DNA of 5,518 bases from Acidobacteriaceae bacterium (lineage in GTDB: Bacteria; Acidobacteriota; Terriglobia; Terriglobales; Acidobacteriaceae): assembly GCA_003139975.1 (NCBI GenBank), contig PLHN01000401.1, positions 1 to 5,518 of the forward strand. Reading direction: 5' to 3'. The notes beneath the pieces are model-generated. The model searched no databases, was not told the origin of the DNA, and saw only the letters and a list, made by a program, of their open reading frames with translations. Position numbers and translations under genes: made by a program. Shown here piece by piece: positions 4,998 through 5,518 of this stretch (position 1 is its first letter; each line of letters opens with the position of its first letter).

Positions 4998-5518
4998 TTG
5001 GGCAAGGACATGGTTCCGAAGAAAATTTTCTTCACCAAGGGTGTGGGAAAACATCGCGAGCGACTGACTTCCTTCGAGCTTGCCCTCCGCGATGCCGGCA
5101 TCGCGGCACAAAATCTGGTCCGCGTTTCCTCCATCTTCCCGCCAAACTGCAAGCTGATCCCGCGCTCGCAAGGCCTCAAGTATCTGCACCCCGGTGAGAT
5201 CGTGTTTGCCGTGGTCGCCGAAAATTCCACGCACGAACCGCACCGCCTGCTCGCATCGTCGATCGGCGTCGCCATCCCCGCTGACCGCAACACCTATGGA
5301 TATCTGAGCGAGCATCACTCCTTTGGCGAAACCGAGGACGCCGCCGGAGATTACGCCGAGGAGCTCGCTGCCGAAATGCTCGCCACCACGCTCGACGTGG
5401 AGTTCGATTCCGATCGCTCCTGGGACGAGAAAAAAGAGATTTACCGCATCTCGAACAAAATCGTCCGCACCGCTAATGTGACGCAGTCCGCCGTAGGCGA
5501 CAAGCGCGGCCTGTGGAC
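4998..5518 (+). CDS. Pyruvoyl-dependent arginine decarboxylase (PvlArgDC), 3' end outside window
   Basis: The enzyme converts arginine to agmatine and CO2, a step towards polyamines, using a pyruvoyl group made by self-cleavage instead of pyridoxal phosphate. About 173 codons are visible (169 from the internal ATG at 5010), close to the whole family length, so only a short C-terminal strand should be missing. Numbering from ATG 5010: N-terminal [20 protein letters not shown]; then [13 protein letters not shown] (36-48), whose S40-S41 pair matches the Ser-Ser self-cleavage site in which the second Ser becomes pyruvoyl; [29 protein letters not shown] (97-107), where E101 is a plausible counterpart of the catalytic Glu; [15 protein letters not shown] (114-128); and [14 protein letters not shown] near the end. 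TTG 4998 is chosen because GGAGGA lies seven bases upstream and it adds only four residues; ATG 5010 is the alternative. The family was first characterised in archaea and also occurs in bacteria. Confidence 0.9.
   Translation, partial: MGKDMVPKKIFFTKGVGKHRERLTSFELALRDAGIAAQNLVRVSSIFPPNCKLIPRSQGLKYLHPGEIVFAVVAENSTHEPHRLLASSIGVAIPADRNTYGYLSEHHSFGETEDAAGDYAEELAAEMLATTLDVEFDSDRSWDEKKEIYRISNKIVRTANVTQSAVGDKRGLW

Noticed and set aside
4946..5318. Minus-strand open frames opposite the arginine decarboxylase
   Set aside because: The plus strand encodes an intact PvlArgDC with its cleavage motif; the minus-strand frames show no domain pattern.
1..5518. tRNA, rRNA, CRISPR array, insertion sequence, attachment site, toxin-antitoxin or phage-defence genes
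   Set aside because: I looked on both strands and saw no cloverleaf or TTCRANNC pattern in context, no regularly spaced repeats, no transposase-like protein and no terminal inverted repeats.

Overview
The window looks like chromosomal DNA of a moderately GC-rich Gram-negative bacterium, most likely an acidobacterium (Terriglobia/Koribacter-like). This placement is an inference. It rests on the recalled style of several proteins: the GAF-like protein with a conserved helical tail, the small CxH...CLDCG protein, the YbaK-type deacylase, and a bacterial pyruvoyl-dependent arginine decarboxylase. No search was run. Nothing suggests a phage, plasmid, insertion sequence, CRISPR array or RNA gene.

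Layout. Positions 1-2442 hold a two-gene minus-strand operon. The first gene transcribed (2442 down to 1213) encodes a cytoplasmic GAF-like protein with a long Ala/Pro-rich linker and a conserved C-terminal helical domain. Ten bases after its stop a GTG codon starts an exported TPR-type helical-repeat protein that runs off the left edge. It resembles the N-terminal part of acidobacterial Slt-type lytic transglycosylases, but the catalytic domain would lie outside the window. Positions 2443-2717 are a divergent control region with a good -10 box for each direction and an imperfect inverted repeat between them.

The plus strand then carries an ECF sigma factor (2718-3347), overlapped by 4 bases (GTGA) by a small soluble zinc-finger anti-sigma factor (3344-3607). 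These form a translationally coupled regulator/antiregulator pair. Next come an 87-residue putative zinc-ribbon protein of unknown role (3828-4091), a YbaK/ProX-like aminoacyl-tRNA deacylase (4327-4812), and a pyruvoyl-dependent arginine decarboxylase (4998 to the right edge). The last three are separated by 235 and 185 bases, and each has its own strong ribosome-binding site, so they are probably separate transcription units.

Working together. The sigma and anti-sigma genes form a clear functional module. The minus-strand pair probably concerns the cell envelope. The remaining plus-strand genes are housekeeping or metabolic (translation quality control, agmatine/polyamine synthesis) with no obvious functional link. 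I found no convincing new multi-gene system. The least explained items are the GAF-like protein with its conserved tail, the small zinc-ribbon protein, the lysine-rich linker of the envelope protein, and the inverted repeat in the divergent region.
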